The notes under the pieces are model-generated. The model worked only from the letters and a program-made list of their open reading frames with translations, was not told where the DNA came from and searched no databases. From Flaccisagitta enflata (lineage: Eukaryota > Chaetognatha > Sagittoidea > Aphragmophora): a DNA stretch of 64,000 nt. Location: the NCBI GenBank assembly GCA_965153355.1, contig OZ231127.1, positions 32,984,001-33,048,000 of the forward strand, written 5' to 3'. Both the position numbers and the translations under genes were made by a program. The first letter of the stretch is position 1. Each line of letters begins with the position of its first letter. This document shows positions 24,047 to 36,651 of the stretch, in pieces.

Positions 24047-24221
24047 GCTCCTTCACCACTCGCCGACGTCGTAGTGTCCTCTTTTGACTTGGCCTCATCT
24101 TTGTTATTCTTTCGTCGACGTCTTTTCCGAAGTCGGAAGGAAATGTTGAGTTTCAACAGACTTCCGGCGTTGACCACCAAAGTCTCCTCTTCGAAAGTTC
24201 GCACCGTCACCACTTTCTCCA
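23667..24221 (-). CDS. Large polyglutamine exon, unknown protein
   Basis: Minus-strand exon of 555 bp. The acceptor TTCTTGTGTTTCAG is at 24222 and the donor CATAG|GTGAAT is at 23667/23666. It enters and exits in phase 1. Order of parts: VEKVVTVRTFEEETLVVNAG, then LLKLNISFRL, a basic RKRRRRKNNK segment, a Ser/Thr-rich linker, about 28 consecutive Gln encoded by CAA (a pure TTG run at about 23951-24045 on the plus strand), a Gln/Asn tail, an acidic region with a long Glu run, then VKQMKLTIPINLHGEDG. There is no signal peptide or membrane segment. The protein family is not recognised. A repeated (L/M)KL-x-I-(P/S) motif after acidic residues is the main internal feature. It is probably cytosolic or membrane-tethered through the CAAX end. 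Confidence 0.65.
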
Positions 24222-24285
24222 CTGAAACACAAGAATTGTAGGAATAGAATGCTTTTAGGCGAAGTGATTGATTTATTTATTGGTT

Positions 24286-24288
<3 letters not shown>

Positions 24289-24321
<33 letters not shown>
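24289..24321. repeat. (GA)n microsatellite in intron
   Basis: A short GA run between the 64-bp exon and the polyQ exon. Confidence 0.9.
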
Positions 24322-24324
<3 letters not shown>

Positions 24325-24344
24325 TGCCCCATAGTGTTGCTCAC

Positions 24345-24408
24345 CTCCATTTTGAGAGACACGCAACATTTTCACGGGCTTCGCTTTGTAGGCGTTTTCC
24401 GATGATGC
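24345..24408 (-). CDS. Small upstream exon of polyQ/CAAX protein gene
   Basis: Minus-strand exon of 64 bp with acceptor TTTCTACAG at 24409 and donor ATGGAG|GTGAGC at 24345/24344. Read in phase 0 it gives ASSENAYKAKPVKMLRVSQN and one more Gly. It leaves one base that combines with the next exon in an open frame. The 5' part of the gene, with the start codon and promoter, was not found and should lie above 24409 or outside the window. Confidence 0.55.
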
Positions 24409-25403
24409 CTGTAGAAATGTCATGCTCTTCTATCGGACAACCTCTTCATAAGACTTAAAAACAACTGAGTAAATCTAGGCTATAAAGTGTTTACCGCGTC
24501 ATACCAAGTCAGCCGGAAAAAGACGCAAGATTAGATTTAAAATGAAAAAAGGAATAAAGCTAAAAAGAAAAAGAACGATTATAATCAGGAACTATGACCA
24601 AGTTTTCAACGCATTCAAATTAATTTGTCGCGCATTTTTTCGGAGAAGAATCAGCCTGAAAAAGGTTGTTAACTAATTTGCCACGCGTAAGACTGTCATC
24701 GGGTTGTCAGAAAGCGTCATGTAACAATAGACACTGTATCAATGCATAATTATCTGCAGACAGATCGAACCTAATTATTGAGCCTAATGTCTGTGACCAT
24801 TAGTCATCGGTTCTCCTCAAATCAATGATTTTCAGGGCATTTAACCTTGCCGGACAAGATGTATTTTTATTCATTTTTTCTAGCCCATTACCTCATCCCT
24901 AGGCCAAAAACAGTGCTAAAAGACCGCCAGTTAAAAACCGGTAATGATTAACCGAGATGCTATACTTTGATCGAGTTAACAACGACACAAGAAACAGCGA
25001 TTGTTGCTTTTTTTTATTGGTATTCGGATTGGAAAGTATTTACGACTCCAAATCGACAAAAAAAAATTTTTTGAGAGCCGAAAAGTTTTAATGAAGTCAT
25101 AAACAAAAGAGGTCAAAACTTTTTATAAGCTTACAATTTTATATCCTGTTTGTTCTCGTTTATGTTCAGAGAATCGAACGTGAAGAAACCCGGAATACGG
25201 AACCTTAAAACAAGTCCCTCGTTCCGATTCATATTCCGTTTCCTCTCAAACACGATAAAACCAAATACATGCAAATCGCTCTTTAACTGGAAACAGGTTT
25301 AGAAGTAATCGGTGGCGTAACACTTTAGCCATGCAATAAAAGTATTATTTATTGTTGATTTTTTTGGGCAAAGAAATATTACCATCTGGTGGAGCAGCTG
25401 AGA

Positions 25404-25406
<3 letters not shown>
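24409..25406. other. Probable intron or 5' flank of the polyQ gene; nothing else seen
   Basis: AT-rich unique sequence without a supported exon on either strand. Confidence 0.35.

Positions 25407-25487
<81 letters not shown>
25407..25487. repeat. (TC)n microsatellite
   Basis: A perfect TC run of about 80 bp. At 25600-25655 a relic CCGCTCCTGCCCAACCGTTC followed by TTCGCGACT resembles a decayed HP element. Confidence 0.95.
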
Positions 25488-25489
<2 letters not shown>

Positions 25490-25930
25490 ATCCTCATTAT
25501 GTAACGATATCTTTCCCTTATTATGTATGGTATCACTATCAGTTGCTGAGGGTTGAGCAAAAACCGTTTGTAAATTAGACCAGTGCTCTGTTGGGTTTGT
25601 CGCTTTTCGAGGTTTACCGCTCCTGCCCAACCGTTCGCACGTTCGCGACTATTAGGGATGAAATCAAAAGTGATGTTTTGAGGTCGGCTGGGGCGCACTG
25701 ACTTGCAAATGAAGAAAGGGACTGATGGACGAATTAACAGTTGTCCCCTTTTCTTCCGCTGAGAGATGCGAGATGAGACAGACAAAAGGTAAGTCTCCCT
25801 ATGTTCATAATCTAATGAACAAACGTGAACTCGTCCCATTTCGAGTTGCAGTTGCGGCTCAAGAAACACCTACAAGACCAACCGACCAACTGAAAATTTG
25901 TTTGTAATTACTTGCTTTCGCATATGACTA

Positions 25931-26515
25931 ACACCTGTCCGGATATTATTGTCCCAGTAGTGTCACAACTTTAGATGCCTCACTATTGCTGGTGGGGAAC
26001 AATATAAATCTCTGTTATTGGATGTCAAATGAGTATTTCCTAGTATGTTTCACATTGTTTTCTGTATTTAATCCCATTTTGGTTGCTTCATATCAGCTTA
26101 ATCACCCCTTGACCACTTCCCAGCAACGCCCTGGTATAAATCTTTCTGTAACTTTGGTTTGAATTTTTAAAGGGTTCACCTTTAAGAAATCCATCAAAAT
26201 CCATGAGCAAATTGAAGAACTTTTCAGAAGCTTTTTAGCCGTGAAATCCGCATCTGAGTATCTATCTTTATATAGATTTGGTAGGTATCTGAAGTCGATT
26301 AGATTTTTCTGGTAATTTTGCAATGATTTGCATGGGCAATGTTTTTACTGTTTTTTATCTTATTCTATTTTGTATGAAGCAATCCAGGCAAAATTCATGA
26401 GCAAAATGAAGATTTTTTCAAGCTCTAACTGGTGGAAAAATCTGCATGTTGCTAAATATCCCCGTTTTGATTTGACAGTCGTTTGATTTTGGGACAATAA
26501 TATCCGGACAGGTGT
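25931..26515. mobile_element. TA-flanked TIR element, about 585 bp
   Basis: The ends are ACACCTGTCCGGATATTATT and its inverse, flanked by TA (25929-25930 and 26516-26517). The interior has two direct copies of an approximately 70-bp segment (CATGAGCAAATTGAAGA near 26201 and CATGAGCAAAATGAAGA near 26397). No coding region is seen. It is probably a Tc1/mariner-type MITE. Confidence 0.7.
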
Positions 26516-26769
26516 TATCAACTGTCGAAGAACGACTTACTCCACTGGATTGATCTTTTGTTTACATTTATATCTTGTTTTCAAAAATCATCATTCAATT
26601 TGGCGAATGGGTAATGCGTATGGCGTCATCATTCTTATGCTTTTAGTTTTATTCATTCTTATTTCTAAATTTAAAGAGTTTTAGATGCTGTGTCTGTCGT
26701 GTCATCCTCCTCTATTCTACGTGATCTCATCTTTGAGGGATAAAAGAATCGGCTTGCGTGGGTGATTTT

Positions 26770-27175
<406 letters not shown>

Positions 27176-27790
27176 TTAATCCATCTGAATTGATGAATAT
27201 TGCAAAGAATCCAAAAAATGATCCTGCTTGGACTTTTGTTGATTGCTTGTGTAAGGTTTTTGCTTGCTCGGACAGATTCGGGTCATGTAAAGTGACCATT
27301 GCATCTAGATTCAGAGACCCCTGAGAGTGTTTTGTTGGAAAAGAACCTGTTTGGCTTGGCACACTGCAATACTTTTGCCAATAGTAAGATGTGTCACCAA
27401 ACCATGCAAACTTCACCTAATATTGTAGCTGAAACGCTTAAGCTTACGATATGGAGTGCTAAAGGGCGCGCATGGGATTTGACGGAATCACCCTAAAACA
27501 GTTCAATAGCTATATAGAGCATGGGAAGAAGTAAAACTTGCCCAAAATACTTTTTCGATACACAATGTATTTCACATTACTGTAATTCTCGAATCCGAAT
27601 GCCATTGTTAGGCCTTGATCTACAACTTGGAATTTCTAGGGCTGAAAGCGGATCTCGCTTTGAAAAAAACTCGCCCCCTGAAGTGTTGACTGTTGTTACA
27701 GGCTCTATACGCCACCGATCTAGGCGTTCTTGGTCTTGTTTGACGGAGATTTGATTTCTCTCGCCGTCGGCTTTAACTAAATATTATTAT
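27176..27790. other. No gene seen
   Basis: Unique sequence. Short frames on both strands carry no recognisable motif. Confidence 0.4.
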
Positions 27791-27794
27791 TTTC

Positions 27795-28250
27795 TTCTTA
27801 GGGGCCCCTAAGGGCCCCCAAAAAAGCCCTTATTGAGAATTTTTTTTTTGAAAAAAAAAGTGGGGTGCAATCAATAGGAAATTGTTTGATTTGCCTAGAT
27901 CCAAAATCTTGTATTTTCACTTTTTTCAAAAAACTTAAATTTTTATGTGCGTCAGGGACTTAGAAAAAAAATCACAAAATATTTTTTTGAAAAATGTTTT
28001 TTAAAAGTGGGGTGCAATCAATAGGAAATTGTTTGATTTGCCTAGATCCAAAATCCTGCATTTTCATTTTTTTTTCAGAAAACTTAAAAAAAATTTTTGT
28101 CGCGCGTCAGGGACTTAGAAAAAAAATCACAAAATATTTTTTTGAAAAATGGTTTTCAAAAGTGGGGTGCAGTTGATAGGAAATTGTTTTATTCGCCTAG
28201 ATCCAAAACCTGTAAAATGATTTTTTTCAAAAAATTTTAAAATTTGATTG
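27795..28250. repeat. Tandem repeat, unit about 150 bp, three copies
   Basis: GTGGGGTGCAATCAATAGGA recurs at 27860 and 28007, and in altered form at 28162. Each is followed by ATTTGCCTAGATCCAAAA and GCGTCAGGGACTTAGAAAAA. The sequence just before, GGGGCCCCTAAGGGCCCC (27801-27818), is a GC-rich palindrome. Confidence 0.85.
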
Positions 28251-28577
28251 AGGGCGAGTTCAAAGAAAAAACGGAAAAAAAGAACGTCGGTTTTTTCTTT
28301 TACTTTTTAAGTATGAAAAAGGCCGTAACTTCTAAACTATTGATGCGATTGTCCTGAAATTTGAAATACTAGCTGACGTCATGCTTCTCGACGTACGAGC
28401 TAAAAATCTCGATTGTGAACCGTCGTAAAGTTGGACGCACTTCTTTGCCTACCATTGTTCTGGGAAGCGATGACGGTAAAAATGGCTTCAATCAAACATT
28501 GGTAAATTATGCAAGAGTCAAAGATATTAAGTCAAAACAGCGCGGTTCACATTCGTCACAATAGAGATGAGGTGAGG

Positions 28578-29749
<1,172 letters not shown>

Positions 29750-30290
29750 ACCTAGGGAAAACGTTTTGGCGTTTTTCAAAAACCTATTCATTCATTAATT
29801 CGTCCATTCATGCATATATTCATCCATTCATTTATGTTTTCATTCGTTCATCTTTTCAATAATTCGTTCCACGCGTCTCAATAAAAAAAGACGCACTTTT
29901 GAGTGCATACCAATTGATAATACCTATTCAAATTCTAGACCATTGGAAAGCCCTTTGAAAATAATTTCATTCGATTTTAATTTGGTATTCCTAACTTTTT
30001 TGTTTGGAAATAACATTGTAAAGTTTCAATGTTAACTGTCACGTTTCATTTTCCCACTCCCTTTAGGGCTCTAGCTTCTATTTAAACCGTTTGCCGGAGA
30101 TACAGACCTGGGATTGGTCTAGATCAGAAAATTCTTTTGAAGTCTTTAAAAGTGTCTCAATAGAAAAAAGTTTTTTGTTGCTGTTTGTTTCATATCTATC
30201 AGTGAAAAAAAGTGCGTCCTTTTTACTTACGCGTGGAATTCATTCATTTAGTTATTGATTCATTTACTCATTTTATTACTGCAAGGCGGC
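29750..30290 (-). repeat. Dispersed repeat R2, copy 2, reversed
   Basis: Reverse complement of 8215-8735. AGACGCACTTTTGAGTGC, AGGGCTCTAGCTTCT and GGGATTGGTCTAGATC are shared. TTCATTCATT-type tracts lie on both sides. Confidence 0.6.
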
Positions 30291-30446
30291 AATAAATGCC
30301 CCAATTGCATCCAAGGATATTATGATGGAATGCATATACAGTTGATTACGACTTTTCTTTTCTATTTTGGCCAGTCTTTGGCCAGACGTTTTTGCCAGCT
30401 TTACACTAATTTCTAGCCATTTGGGCTATACCATACATGATTCGAC

Positions 30447-30546
30447 ATTTTAGTCGCATGCACGCGACTCTTTTTGAAATAACCCGTCGTCTGTCCGTTG
30501 GTCCGTTGGTCGTCGATCGGCTGGTAACACTTTGCTTTTTCGGGGT
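30447..30546 (-). mobile_element. HP element, subfamily 1, hairpin end
   Basis: T4 and AGTCGC-ATGCAC-GCGACT (30452-30469) are followed by CCGTTGGTCCGTTGGTCG and AACACTTTGCTTTTTCGG. The same order follows the hairpin at 39448. The far end is missing, or displaced to about 30846 where TTTTGCATCACTGCCTCTGC is seen. Confidence 0.65.
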
Positions 30547-30649
30547 TTACCAATAAAGGCGACTAATCGCAGTAGGAAAAAAGTCGTAAATGCTGAGAGA
30601 GAAAGAGAAAGAGAAAGAGAGAGAGAGGTTCATAAAAAACCATGAGCAA

Positions 30650-30800
30650 ACAGGATAAAAAGCTAGCGTCATAAAAGTCAGAGTCAATATACTTGACATG
30701 TTGACTTTTCTTTTTTGTTACTGAGGGCCTGAAATTAGGATCAGTGAAAAATATTGATCTTCAGGAAAAAGTGAAAATGCAGAAACGCGAAAACTATAGA
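30650..30800 (+). repeat. Dispersed repeat R1, partial copy 3
   Basis: It matches the first part of 7725-8095: AAAAAGCTAGCGTCATAAAA and AGGATCAGTGAAAAATATTG. A GA microsatellite lies at 30595-30628 on the same side as in the other copies. Confidence 0.6.
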
Positions 30801-30890
30801 TCGCACAGAAGGAAACTTCGTTACTTCGACTTTTTTCCGAACAAGCAGTTTTTGCATCACTGCCTCTGCCCAATGCCTGGTTGGTCTTTA

Positions 30891-32112
30891 TGGGCAGCGT
30901 CCCCGAGGGGTACAAAGTCCGGTAAAACACAGGGGACTTTCATTTGTTCATTCGTTTGTGCTCGTGTGCCTTTCAATGCGAATTTTTGCATTATTTCAAT
31001 TTTTTCGTTAATTTCCATGTTATTCAATGGAAACTTTTTTACTTCATCAATTTTCCATGTTATTTAACGAGAATTTTTTTTTTCATCTCTTCATGATTTA
31101 TCCATGTCATTCGATGGCAATTTCTTATTCTTTTCATTTCATTTCATCAATTTTCCATCTCATTTGATGGGAATTTTCACGTTTTCCTTTTTTTTTGTCT
31201 TTTTTCAATGTTTGGGGAAAACGTTCAAGTTGTCTTCGACTTTTTGACATATTCCAGAGAAACATGGTTTACATTTTCTGATGAGAAAGTTTAGTATCTT
31301 ATGGGGCTGACTGTGACCTCTAATGAAATTGTTAAGTTAGGTAAATTTCATAATTCTCTTTCATTAAGCGTTTTTTTTCCCATTTACTAAAAATTCAAAT
31401 TAAATTTTTTTTTATTTTTTATGATTTTATATAGGATCAATAAAGGAGTGAACCTATGTTTGTTTGAGCTTGCAAATTCAAGAAAACATGTTTATGAGCA
31501 TAGCTGCTCATCTGTGAGGGTGTTTTTGAGTATTCTAGCTCATTTAGCTCCATTAGCTCAATTTTTTTTTTTAATGCGATAGAAAAAAAAATAGTTTGAT
31601 TAATTCTGAGCATGCAAATATAATAAGAAACATGTGAGTGAGCATAGCTAGTTATCTGTGAAAGTGATTTTGACTATTTAAGCTCATCTAGCTCAATTGG
31701 GTAAGTCCTATTTTTCTCTGATTTTCAATGCAATCAATACATACAAATGCTCTGGATTAATTTTAACAAATAAAAAAATCTGCAGTGACTGAAGACAAAA
31801 GCTTGGTGGAAGCTAGCCAATGCTTACGACTTATTTCAACAGAGCGATAGTCGCCATTACTGGTATTCAATGGGAATCTTTGCATTTTTCGTGTTTTTGT
31901 CCATTTCCATTTTATTCAAGGGGAACTTTCATATTTCTTCATTTTTTTGTCAATTTTCCATGTAATCTAATGGGATTATCTTTTTTCAATTTTCCATGTT
32001 TTACAATGGTGCCCTGTGTTCTACCGGACTTCGTCCCCTTTGGGGATTCTGCTCTACTTCCTTTCAGTTTCACTAACGATCACACAAAGCAGGGCAAAAG
32101 GTACCGCTGACC
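30891..32112 (+). mobile_element. Foldback element GF copy 4, with TTTTCCATG array
   Basis: The left arm at about 30891-30945 reads GGGCAGCGTCCCCGAGGGG then AAAACACAGGGGACTTTC. The inverse arm is at about 32008-32055 (CCCTGTGTTCTACCGG, then TCGTCCCCTTTGGGG). The conserved tail ends GGTACCGCTGACCA. The central array differs from other GF copies: units of about 45 bp carry TTTTCCATGTTATTCAATGG. A middle part (31465-31740) has two copies of a GAGCATAGCTGCTCATCTGTG-like segment of about 150 bp. Confidence 0.68.
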
Positions 32113-32237
32113 ACTCATTACCATTGGGCGACTGGTTTACCACAGTCCATGCCCATCCGCGCACGACTCGGGTAGCCGTTCATCCGGCCTGAATTGTGAG
32201 GTATTGTGTTATTGTTGTCTTTCTTCAATGCAAAGGT
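32113..32237 (-). mobile_element. HP far-end fragment
   Basis: CCCATCCGCGCACGACTCGG followed by GTAGCCGTTCATCCGGCC matches the far end of HP elements. It sits directly after the GF copy 4 tail. Confidence 0.45.
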
Positions 32238-32260
32238 TCTTTATTATTATTATTATTATT

Positions 32261-32345
<85 letters not shown>

Positions 32346-32410
32346 TTGTAAAGGTGGTGGTGGTAGTGGCGGTGGTGGTGACTGTTTTTGTTGTTGTTGT
32401 TGTTGTTGCT
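32238..32410. repeat. (TTA)n then (TTG)n array
   Basis: About eight TTA units, then about 28 TTG units to 32345, then degenerate GGT/TTG repeats. Confidence 0.95.
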
Positions 32411-32975
32411 TTTTTGTTTCTTTGGTGGTCGTGGTTTGTGTCGTTGTTTTGAGTGTTGTTTTCTGCCGTCGTTGTTGTTGCCATTGTCATTGTTGTTGCT
32501 TAATGTCCTAATAACTTTTTTCTCGTCCGTCACGTCGTTAACCATGCCCTTATTCTTAAGCAAACAATGGGGGCGTCTGATACTCTATCGACCGTGAGTT
32601 TGTTTAAGCTGGTCAAAAAAGAAAAAAAAATACAAATAAATAACAAAACTCTCACCCGATGAGCACAAAAGCTAAAACTAAAGAAAAAATTTGTTTTCTC
32701 TTTGGTCGCATGCTAGGAAGGTAAATCGCGGGTGGGGCTGTAGGTGTTTAGTGGTCCGTTGGTCTGTTCATTTAGCGCTTCTCTTTTTATTTGAACGAAA
32801 TTGTGATTAATCCTGCCCTTAGCCAATCGCACGCGGGTGAATTTTTGTTTGTGTGCCCAGCTATCTAGCCTACTCTCTCACCAAATAGGTACTTAGGTAG
32901 GGCAAGGGTCGAGGACTCCTCGGAGGAGTCAAAGCTTGGGGGTTTGAAAAGGGTAGTAGAACAGAAGTGGAGAAG
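32411..32975. other. No gene seen
   Basis: Unique sequence with no supported frame. Confidence 0.4.
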
Positions 32976-33151
32976 AACATGGCCGGATACACAGCAACCT
33001 TAGTCGCATGCAAGAGGGCAGGGGCAGTGATCAATGATGTAAGAGGCACGTTTGTACTTGATAGGAGCGGCGGCACTTAAAAACGAACCAAGTGTGACAG
33101 ATGGACGGATAGACGGACGGACGGACGGGAAAGTGGCTTGTAGGGCGACTA
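32976..33151 (+). mobile_element. HP element, decayed subfamily 1 copy
   Basis: It starts AACATGGCCGGATACACAGC, followed by the subterminal motif AGTCGCATGC and GAGGGCAGGGGCAGTGAT. A GGACGGACGG tract comes next. The hairpin end has decayed to GGCTTGTAGGGCGACTAAC. Confidence 0.65.
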
Positions 33152-33555
33152 ACAGGTAAGGAGGAGGAAAAGGAAAGGGTGTTTTGAAAAGACGACGGCC
33201 GACGCGATGGGGATGGTGAGGAGTAGCGGAAGTGGAGAGAACGCGTCAGGATGATGGGGAGGAGAGAATATGATAGAAGATTTATAAAGGGAGAGACTCA
33301 GGTGGTCTTCATTCCACTGGACCGTGACTCTTGGTTTAAAGGTTATCTCCGTAACGAAAAGCGATTCCCACGAGAGTTGGCCATTCCGAGTTCTAAACCG
33401 AAAACTGGACCATTTAGCATTACGACGCAGTGACATATATCTAATAGCATGAATGTCGCACAAATGCTTTCAGAGCCTTCAGACAAAAGTCGCCTGAAGG
33501 CCAAAATGTTGGACTGAGAAGCCTGTCAGACTTATTTCTCATTAAACGATACAAA
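33152..33555. other. No gene proven
   Basis: A plus-strand frame at 33251-33433 lacks recognisable motifs and has no clear splice sites. Confidence 0.35.
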
Positions 33556-33688
33556 AACAAGGCCGGATACACGGCTACCTTAGCCACGTGCGAGTGGGCA
33601 GGGGCGGCGAAAAAAGCTAAGAGTGAGGGACCGACAGACCGACAGACGGACAGAGCGTGTTGTAACGTCGCGTGCACGCGACTAAAAA
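33556..33688 (+). mobile_element. HP element, subfamily 1, short complete copy
   Basis: It starts AACAAGGCCGGATACACGGC, then AGCCACGTGC and GAGTGGGCAGGGGC. A GGACCGACAGACCGACAG tract comes next. It ends with the hairpin CGTCGC-GTGCAC-GCGACT (33666-33683) and an A run. It is 133 bp, the smallest complete copy. Confidence 0.82.
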
Positions 33689-34113
33689 AAAAATGAGATA
33701 AGGAAAAAAATTAAGGGGCAAACAAAAACGGATCGACTAAACATTTACCGTTCAATATTTTTGCATTTTTTAAGGAGATAGTGATAATATGGGTGTTTAA
33801 GTTCATATTTTAGAAATGGAAAACCGATAAAATTGTATCTGATACCGTCGGATTTGGACTTAGATTTGCTGTTGGACTTGAAATGTAGGATGAAGGCCCT
33901 GTGCATTTTTGTCCCCCGCATCTATATACATTGTACAGAAGGATATATGATAAGCGGAATTGTTACGATCCTATCTCAGCATTGCCAGTGCTTGCTATGA
34001 CATTGGATCATTCATCCATGAATACCTTTTCCATTCGTCGTCCTGTGATTCTGACGTTTTATCGCGCGAATCGAAGCTCGAGTTGACATGTGCGAAAACT
34101 TAAATTTTGCAAA
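33689..34113. other. No gene seen
   Basis: Unique sequence. No supported frame. Confidence 0.4.
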
Positions 34114-34272
<159 letters not shown>

Positions 34273-34313
34273 AAGGGGGGTTGTATGCCCCTGCCCACCC
34301 GTCTAATCAATCG

Positions 34314-34911
34314 TTTTTAGGTGCGCCAAAGCACCTCTATAACTAGCTCTGTCTGTCGGTTGGTCGGTCGGTCGGTCGGTCGGTCACGCTCGAGTTGAAA
34401 ATCTCGAAAAGAAGCAAAAATCAATGGAAATGATTCAGACATATGCTAGGATGATTTCCAGATGCGCCATAGCACCTCTATAAGAGGCTCTGTCCGTCCG
34501 TCCATCCGTCGGTTACGCTCGAATGAAAAATCGCTGAAAATGTTTGAAATCAACTGAAAACTCATTTCGTTCATCATTGATGACACTCGTCATTTCATTT
34601 ACAGAAATAATCAGCTACGGTTAGGTCTGATTAAGCTGGGGATAGGTCGGATAGGTCTGGTGATAGGTCGGATAGGTGTGGGGATAGGTCTGATAGAGCT
34701 CGGGATAGGTCTGATAGAGTTCAGGATAGGTCTGATAGAGTTCGGGATAGGTCTGATTGAGTTCGGGATAGACCTGATAGAGCTCGGGATAGGTCTGATA
34801 GAATTAGGGATAGGTCGGATAGAGCTAGGGATGGGTCTGATGGAGCTAGGGATAGGTCTAAGAATTAATAACGCCCGGCGCACCGTATTGGCCCGTGTGT
34901 CCGGCCTTGTT
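34314..34911 (-). mobile_element. HP element, subfamily 3, with GATAGGTCTGATAGAG array
   Basis: T5 and the hairpin AGGTGC-GCCAAA-GCACCT (34319-34336) are followed by a CGGTCGGTCGG tract and CACGCTCGAG. A second, mismatched hairpin AGATGCGCCATAGCACCT is at 34460. The centre is an array of about 20-bp units (GGGATAGGTCTGATAGAGCT). The end is GGCGCACCG then GTGTCCGGCCTTGTT. GGCGCACC is the inverted copy of the hairpin's GGTGCGCC. Confidence 0.8.
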
Positions 34912-35003
34912 AAAAAGCTCCGTTGCGTCAATGTTTTCAACTTCAATTCGAAACGAGATCTCTTAGTGTCAAAACTGTCTCCAAACCGCTACATCATCCA
35001 TAT

Positions 35004-35541
35004 TCTTCAGTTTGGGTATAGTGAGGGATATTGTTCCACCTATCATACTACTCAGTACCTTGGATAAGAATGTCCGACGGTCGCATTAAGCTTGACCTCG
35101 ATTGTATCCTAAAAGGGTTTGGTTTCTTTACAATGCTACCCTCGGGTGATTTGTTGAATTTTAGTAACACAGGTAACAATCATTTGCCCTTAGCTATTTT
35201 GGTAAGCATTAGTCTTTTGGGTTAGTCTCAGAATGGGCGTTCGCTAAGTTAGTTTTGCTAAATGGAAAACTAGGAGTGATGCGCGTAGTAACTACAGTGG
35301 GACCCCGCAATAACAGCCCCGCCTTTAAAGGTTCCCCATCTATAACGGTCAACATTTTAAGGTCCCAAATGATAGTATTTAATGTTATTTTACCTCTCTT
35401 TAAAGGTAAACCTGAGATAAAGGTGAAAAATCTTTGGTTCCAATAGGACCGATGAGGCGGGGTCCAACTGTAGTCAGTGAGGGCTCACAAGGCCCTCTTC
35501 CGTATTCTTTAGTTTGGGTATAGTGAGGGATATTGTGCCAC
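35004..35541. repeat. Direct repeat pair of about 55 bp
   Basis: AGTTTGGGTATAGTGAGGGA followed by TATTGT-CCACCTATCAT occurs near 35010 and again near 35511. A reverse copy lies at about 55765-55850. A TA-flanked MITE lies between the first two. Confidence 0.6.
35295..35470. mobile_element. pogo/Tigger-like MITE, 176 bp
   Basis: The ends CAGTGGGACCCCGC and GCGGGGTCCAACTG are inverted and flanked by TA (35293-35294 and 35471-35472). The TA duplication and CAGT start fit the pogo group of Tc1/mariner. A same-sized relative lies at 36997-37171. Confidence 0.82.
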
Positions 35542-35636
35542 CTATCATCACCTACGGAGAGTCATTTCGGATGATTGAACTTATGTCACTGGTGAAAATT
35601 TGGCGAATGTCCGTCGGTTCGACTGTCCGTCTGTCG

Positions 35637-36181
35637 TTTTTGGGCAGCGGCCCCAAAGGGCCGATGTCCTGTAGGACACAGGGGGTAATTTCCAGACGTC
35701 CGTCCGTCCGTCCTTCCGTCCGTCCCCCCCCCCCGGTTGGCCATCGAGGCCTAAAATCCTCACTCTCAGGCCTGATTTAGGCCCCCTAAGCCCTCAAATC
35801 AGCCCTCCAGGCCTCAAATCAGCCCTCCAGACCTCAAATCAGCTCTCCAGGCCTCAAATCAGCTCTCAAATCAGCTCTCCAGGCCTCAAATCTGCTCTCC
35901 AGACCTCAAATCAGCATTCCAGGCCTCAAATCAGCCCTCCAGGCATCCAATCTGCCCCTAATGCCTCAAGCCTACCCCCAGATCTCATATCTAATCTTCA
36001 GGCCTAAAATCTTTTCCCTAAACCTCAAATCCCTCTTAGGCCTGATATATCCCCCCTCAGGACGTCTGGAAATTACCCCCTGTGTCCTACAGGACATCGG
36101 CCCTTTGGGGCCGCTGCCCTGCTCTCAGTCCACTACTTCACTTGATCACACCAAGCAGGGCATCGGGTACCGCTGACCATG
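35637..36181 (+). mobile_element. Foldback element GF copy 3, with CAGGCCTCAAATCAGC array
   Basis: T5 is followed by GGGCAGCGGCCCCAAAGGGC. Left arm 35642-35702 and right arm about 36060-36118 are inverted copies, including a copy-specific GTAATTTCCAGACGTC present on both arms. A GTCCGTCCGTCC tract lies next to the left arm. The centre is an array of about 20-bp units (CCAGGCCTCAAATCAGCCCT). The tail ends GGGTACCGCTGACCAT. Confidence 0.8.
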
Positions 36182-36209
36182 TGCGATCCTTGGATGACTA
36201 GTTTTTTTT

Positions 36210-36222
36210 GTCTCTCTCTTTT

Positions 36223-36262
<40 letters not shown>

Positions 36263-36266
36263 TTTT

Positions 36267-36322
<56 letters not shown>

Positions 36323-36361
36323 ATTCACTTTCTCTCTTTCTTTTTTTTGTCTCCCTCTTTT

Positions 36362-36436
<75 letters not shown>

Positions 36437-36495
36437 CACTTTCTTTCTTTCTCACTTTCTTTCTTTCTCACTTTCTTTCTTTCTTTTTTTCTTCT
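36210..36495. repeat. (TTTC)n microsatellite
   Basis: Long TTTC runs with small interruptions, directly followed by the T5/hairpin end of an HP element. Confidence 0.95.
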
Positions 36496-36499
36496 ATTC

Positions 36500-36649
36500 T
36501 TTTTAGTCGCGTGCACGCGACTCTACAACCCGCTCTGTCCGTCCGTCGGTCGGTCACATTTTACTTTTTTTTATGATTGGTCTAGTGACCTCAAATATGG
36601 CCCCTGCCTACCCGCACGTGACTTCGGTAGCCGTGTATCCGGCCTTGTT
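36500..36649 (-). mobile_element. HP element, subfamily 1, complete copy
   Basis: T5 and the perfect hairpin AGTCGC-GTGCAC-GCGACT (36505-36522) are followed by CTCTACAACCCGCTCTGTCC and GTCGGTCGGTCAC. The far end holds GCCCCTGCCTACCCGCACGT, then GACTTCGGTAGCCGTGTATC and CGGCCTTGTT. It is a clean 150-bp reference copy. Confidence 0.85.
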
Positions 36650-36651
36650 TG

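Noticed and set aside
33251-33433. Plus-strand frame rich in charged residues
   Set aside because: No motif, start context or splice sites to support it.
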